Assembly: GCA_003022535.1 (NCBI GenBank)
Contig: PXTT01000064.1
Coordinates: 1 to 55,893 of the forward strand
Length of the DNA stretch: 55,893 nucleotides
Direction: 5' to 3'
From: Bacteroidetes bacterium QS_9_68_14
GTDB lineage: Bacteria > Bacteroidota > Rhodothermia > Rhodothermales > Salinibacteraceae
This document shows, one piece after another, positions 52,497-55,893 of the stretch. A model generated the notes under the pieces. It was not told where the DNA came from. It did not search any database and worked only from the letters and a program-made list of their open reading frames with translations. Every line of letters starts with the position of its first letter. Position 1 is the first letter of the stretch. The translations under genes were made by a program, and so were the position numbers.

Positions 52497-53675
52497 ATGG
52501 GAGCACCCAAGCCCAAATCCGGAGTCGGCGTCTACGTGCACGTGCCGTTTTGCGCGGCTTCGTGCCCGTACTGCGACTATCCGCACGCCGTCGCCTCCGT
52601 GGCCGGGGCGCACGACGCCTTTGCCCGGGCGGTGCAGGCGGAAGTCCGCCGCCGTGCCCCGCGCCATGATGCGCCGCTACGGACGATCTATCTCGGCGGG
52701 GGCACGCCTTCGCAGCTCCCCGCGCGCCATCTTGTCGACATCCTCGACGCTGTTCGCGCGCACTTCGGCCACGCGGAGGAAGGGCGGGAAGTCACCGTCG
52801 AGGCCAATCCTGACGACCTGACGGGCACGTGGCTGCGAGCGCTCCGCGAGGCGGGCGTGACGCGACTGAGCCTGGGCGTGCAGTTGTTTTTTGAGGAGGA
52901 CCTGCGCGCGCTGGGGCGCCGGCACGACGCCGCGGAGGCGGCCCGCGCCCTGCCGCTCGCCCGCGAGGCGGGCTTCGGCAACGTTTCGCTGGATCTGCTC
53001 TTCGGCCTGCCGGGGCAGCCGGCGGCCCGCTGGCAGGCCACGCTCGAGAAAGCCATCCAGCAGGCCCCCGAGCACGTCACACTCTACCGCCTGACCCCCG
53101 CGGCCGGCACGCCGCTGGGGGAGCGCGTGGCGCGCGGTGCCGCGCGCCTGCCTGGCGGGGGGGTGGCCACCGCGCAGTACGAGCAGGCGCTCGATGCGCT
53201 CGGCGCGGCCGGCTACCACGCGCAGGAGCAGACGCACCTGGCGCGGCCCGGCTCCGAGGCGCGGCATACGCGCCGCCACTGGCGCCACCAAGACGTGCTG
53301 GGCCTGGGTCCCGGCGCGCACTCGTTTTCCGGGGGCGACGACGGCCTGGCCACGCGCCGCGCCAACGCGCCGGACTGGTGCGCTTACACAGAGGCGCTGA
53401 ACGACGGCCGTGCTCCGCCCCATACGCAGGAGCATCCGCCCCGTGCTGCGCTGGCGGACGAATACGTCGCCCGGCGCCTGCGCACCGCGCGTGGCCTCTC
53501 GCTGAAGACGCTCGCCGCGCGCTACGACCGCGATCTGCGCTCGGAGCGCGGCGACGCGCTCGACCGTCTCCGCGCTGAGGGCTACCTCGAGCAAGCAAAC
53601 GGCAGCGGTTCCGCGGTGCGCCCCACCCGCGCCGGGCGCCTCCGCCTCGACGCTCTCACCGACGCGTTGCTCTGA
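52497..53675 (+). CDS. hemW: Radical SAM family heme chaperone HemW
   Basis: VGVYVHVPFCAASCPYCDYPHAV...TIYLGGGTPSQLP...VTVEANPDDLTGTWLRALREAGVTRLSLGVQ...SLDLLFGLPGQ...VLGLGPGAHSF. Confidence 0.95.
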   Translation: MGAPKPKSGVGVYVHVPFCAASCPYCDYPHAVASVAGAHDAFARAVQAEVRRRAPRHDAPLRTIYLGGGTPSQLPARHLVDILDAVRAHFGHAEEGREVTVEANPDDLTGTWLRALREAGVTRLSLGVQLFFEEDLRALGRRHDAAEAARALPLAREAGFGNVSLDLLFGLPGQPAARWQATLEKAIQQAPEHVTLYRLTPAAGTPLGERVARGAARLPGGGVATAQYEQALDALGAAGYHAQEQTHLARPGSEARHTRRHWRHQDVLGLGPGAHSFSGGDDGLATRRANAPDWCAYTEALNDGRAPPHTQEHPPRAALADEYVARRLRTARGLSLKTLAARYDRDLRSERGDALDRLRAEGYLEQANGSGSAVRPTRAGRLRLDALTDALL

Positions 53676-53741
53676 ATCTTCGGTTTCCAGTTGTCGGGTC
53701 CGTTCGCCCGTCACGAATTGCGCCCCACCCCCGCTCTCCCG

Positions 53742-54317
53742 ATGCTTCGGTCCACGCCTCCGCCCCGCTACGTGCTGCTGCTTCCTGCGTTGCTTGTGCT
53801 GGCCGCCGGCTGCGGAGAAGAATCCGCCGGCCCGCCTCCCGAGGAGGCCTCCGGCGACACGACGAGCGTCGGCGCGGCTCCGGCCTTCGAGAAAGAGGGG
53901 ACCGTCGCTTTCGTGCGCGGCGGCGATACCCTCTCCACCCTCGACGTGGAAGTCGCCGAGACCGACGCCGAACGCAGCCGCGGGCTCATGGAGCGCACGG
54001 CCCTGCCGGCCGGTAGCGGCATGATCTTCCTCATGGAAGAAAACGAGCCGCAGAGCTTCTATATGAAAAACACGCCGATGGCGCTGGACGTCTTTTTCGC
54101 CAATGCCGACTCACAGATCGTGCGCGTTGTCGAGAACACCACGCCTTACTCTACGGACTCCTTTCGCTCGGGCGCACCGGCAAAGTTCGTCGTCGAGGTG
54201 CCCGCCGGCTACGCTGCCCGCCGCGGCATCGTCGCAGGCGACCGCATCCGTTTCGAGCGCGCCGGTGACGGGACCAACAGCAGCGCCGCCTTTGGGGCGC
54301 GGCAGCGCAGCGAGTAA
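53742..54317 (+). CDS. DUF192 domain-containing lipoprotein
   Basis: LVLAAGC lipobox; VEVAETDAERSRGLMERTALPAGSGMIFLMEENEPQSFYMKNTPMALDVFFANADSQIV...AKFVVEVPAGYAARRGIVAGDRI. Confidence 0.95.
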   Translation: MLRSTPPPRYVLLLPALLVLAAGCGEESAGPPPEEASGDTTSVGAAPAFEKEGTVAFVRGGDTLSTLDVEVAETDAERSRGLMERTALPAGSGMIFLMEENEPQSFYMKNTPMALDVFFANADSQIVRVVENTTPYSTDSFRSGAPAKFVVEVPAGYAARRGIVAGDRIRFERAGDGTNSSAAFGARQRSE

Positions 54318-54429
54318 GGAGGGCAGGGCCCGGCGCAGGGGTCGCGCAGGTTCGGGCGACCGCCCCCGTCTTCCGGGAGGCCGCTGGGACGGCCGGCTCG
54401 TCCGTGCTCGCGCCGATGCCGCTCGCGCG

Positions 54430-54629
54430 TCCCACGCGAAAGGGAGCGCATCTACGTCCGCGCTGGGGTGCCCGCGTGCTGGATCGTCAACCTCGAAGAC
54501 GCGTCGCTGGAGGCGTACCGCGATCCGAGCAGCGACGGCTACGACCGGCGCGAGACGGTGCGCCCTCCGGCCACGCTGCGCCCGCCGCAGGCCGAGACCG
54601 AGGTCGCCGTGGCTGACCTGATGCCGTAG
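54430..54629 (+). pseudogene. Uma2 family C-terminal remnant
   Basis: RERIYVRAGVPACWIVNLEDASLEAYRDPSSDGYDRRETVRPPATLRPPQAETEVAVADLMP* matches the Uma2 C-terminal half; the N-terminal half is absent. Confidence 0.7.
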
Positions 54630-54709
54630 CGCGCAGGGCGTGTCTTTCCGGCAACGCGTGCGCCCTGCGAAAAAGGCCGAGTGCTCTCGCTCGCGCGCCA
54701 CGCGCGAGG

Positions 54710-55117
54710 TCACACCCCGAACGACTCGCCGCAGGCGCAGGTGCGCGCCGCCTGCGGGTTCTTGAAGTGAAAGCCCTCGCTCTGGAGCCCGTCGGTAAAG
54801 TCCATCTCGGTGCCGCTCAGGTAGAGGCGGCTTTTCTTGTCCAGGACGAAGCAGAGGCCGCCGGCCTCCTCGGTCGTGTCGCTCTCCTGCTCGGTCGTGT
54901 CCCAGCCGAGGTCATAAGTCAGCCCGCTGCACCCGCCGGGCACCACCGCCACGCGCAGCATCGCCGTGCCGGGGTCCACGTCGTCCTCGCGGGCCACCTC
55001 CCAGAGCTGGTCGAGGGCGCGCTCGGTGATCGTAAGGTCGAGGGCAGGCAGCTCCCTCTTGGCCGTCGCCTCGGTCTGGGGGCCGTCGCCGAAGAGGTCG
55101 TTCTGGGAAAGCTCCAT
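54710..55117 (-). CDS. HesB/IscA-family iron-sulfur cluster assembly accessory protein
   Basis: LTITERALDQLWEVA...LRVAVVPGGCSGLTYDLGW...LSGTEMDFTDGLQSEGFHFKNPQAARTCACGESF; conserved Cys-x(n)-CxC. Confidence 0.95.
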   Translation of the reverse strand: MELSQNDLFGDGPQTEATAKRELPALDLTITERALDQLWEVAREDDVDPGTAMLRVAVVPGGCSGLTYDLGWDTTEQESDTTEEAGGLCFVLDKKSRLYLSGTEMDFTDGLQSEGFHFKNPQAARTCACGESFGV

Positions 55118-55264
55118 GGCTGTTGCGTGGTTCGTGTTGGGTGGGGAGCGCGGGGGCCTGCATCGGCGTGGGAGGGCCCGCGCAGGCTGGTCTTCGGTCG
55201 CTCGATGGGGTAAACTTTCGCCCCGAAAAGAGGTTTCTCCGTCAGCGCGCCCGGCACCGGGGGC

Positions 55265-55300
55265 AGGGCGCGTGGCGTTCTTAGGGCGCGTGGCGTTCTT
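55265..55300. repeat. Perfect 18-nt tandem duplication (intergenic)
   Basis: agggcgcgtggcgttctt x2. Confidence 0.97.
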
Positions 55301-55527
55301 TTCGTGCATTCGTCTGCGCTTCGAAGAACGCCGAGCGCCCCCCCGCCCTTGCGCCCCGCGCAGCCCGATCATTCCCACGTTAAGACGGCGGGAAGTGGGC
55401 GCCCCAAAGGAACGTTGCCCTCGCGCGCAGGGTTGCACTTCATCCACTGAAGTAGCCCCCTGAGGCAGCGGGCCGGGCGGAGCGCCCCTCCTTCCTTTCT
55501 TTCGCCCCAAGCGACCCGCAGCGCGCT

Positions 55528-55893
55528 ATGAGTACCGCAGAGACGCAGTATCTACAGGACGTTGCCGAGCAGGACTACAAGCACGGCTGGGAGACCGACA
55601 TCGAGGCCGACACCGCCGAACCGGGCCTCGACGAGGAGACCGTGCGCATGATCTCGGCCAAAAAGGACGAGCCGGAATGGCTCTTGGAGTGGCGCTTGAA
55701 GGCCTACCGCTACTTCGACCGGCTCATCCAGCAGGAGGACTTCTATCCCGACTGGGCACACCTCGACTACGAGGAGCCGGACTTCCAGAACATGAGCTAC
55801 TACTCGGCGCCGAAGGAGAAGGCGCAGTACGACAGCATGGAGGAGGTCCCGCAGGAGCTGCTCGACACGTTCGAGCGCCTCGGCATTCCCCTC
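55528..55893 (+). CDS. sufB: Fe-S cluster assembly protein SufB (5' part, runs off the window)
   Basis: MSTAETQYLQDVAEQDYKHGWETDIEADTAEPGLDEETVRMISAKKDEPEWLLEWRLKAYRYF...YYSAPKEKAQYDSMEEVPQELLDTFERLGIPL. Confidence 0.96.
   Translation, partial: MSTAETQYLQDVAEQDYKHGWETDIEADTAEPGLDEETVRMISAKKDEPEWLLEWRLKAYRYFDRLIQQEDFYPDWAHLDYEEPDFQNMSYYSAPKEKAQYDSMEEVPQELLDTFERLGIPL

Overview
High-GC bacterial chromosome segment. Gene content (metY-metX, DUF2480, Suf/Isc, YpdA, two-gene SAM-I-controlled Met operon) suggests a Rhodothermia/Salinibacter-like Bacteroidota lineage; this is inference, with no marker search run. Most of the window is housekeeping genes: tig (3' end), clpP, tRNA-Glu, a SurA/PpiC-like lipoprotein, a cysteine desulfurase, metY-metX-hom, UbiB/ABC1, aroA, add, tatA, gatA, sucD, engB, serA, ypdA-like, coaE, HIT, PTPS, folE, SDR, two GT4 glycosyltransferases, pyrG, lon, rsgA, topA, sodC, acyl-CoA dehydrogenase, a nurA-like gene with a possible HAS-barrel partner, hemW, DUF192, an IscA-like gene and sufB (5' end). 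No CRISPR array, prophage or transposase was seen. Main points of interest: (1) a SAM-I (S-box) riboswitch plus intrinsic terminator ahead of metY-metX-hom; (2) a PTPS (CX5HGH)-GCH1-sepiapterin-reductase-like SDR cluster that looks like a tetrahydrobiopterin pathway; (3) an unusual density of small lesions: Lon with a frameshifting deletion over the DRME segment, a 16-nt slippage duplication in a nucleotidyltransferase gene, an in-frame TGA in a lipoprotein gene, collapsed bioA/bioD, DUF5615, response-regulator and Uma2 remnants, and a frameshifted NurA; (4) repeated 16-19 nt tandem duplications and dispersed intergenic hairpins/words.
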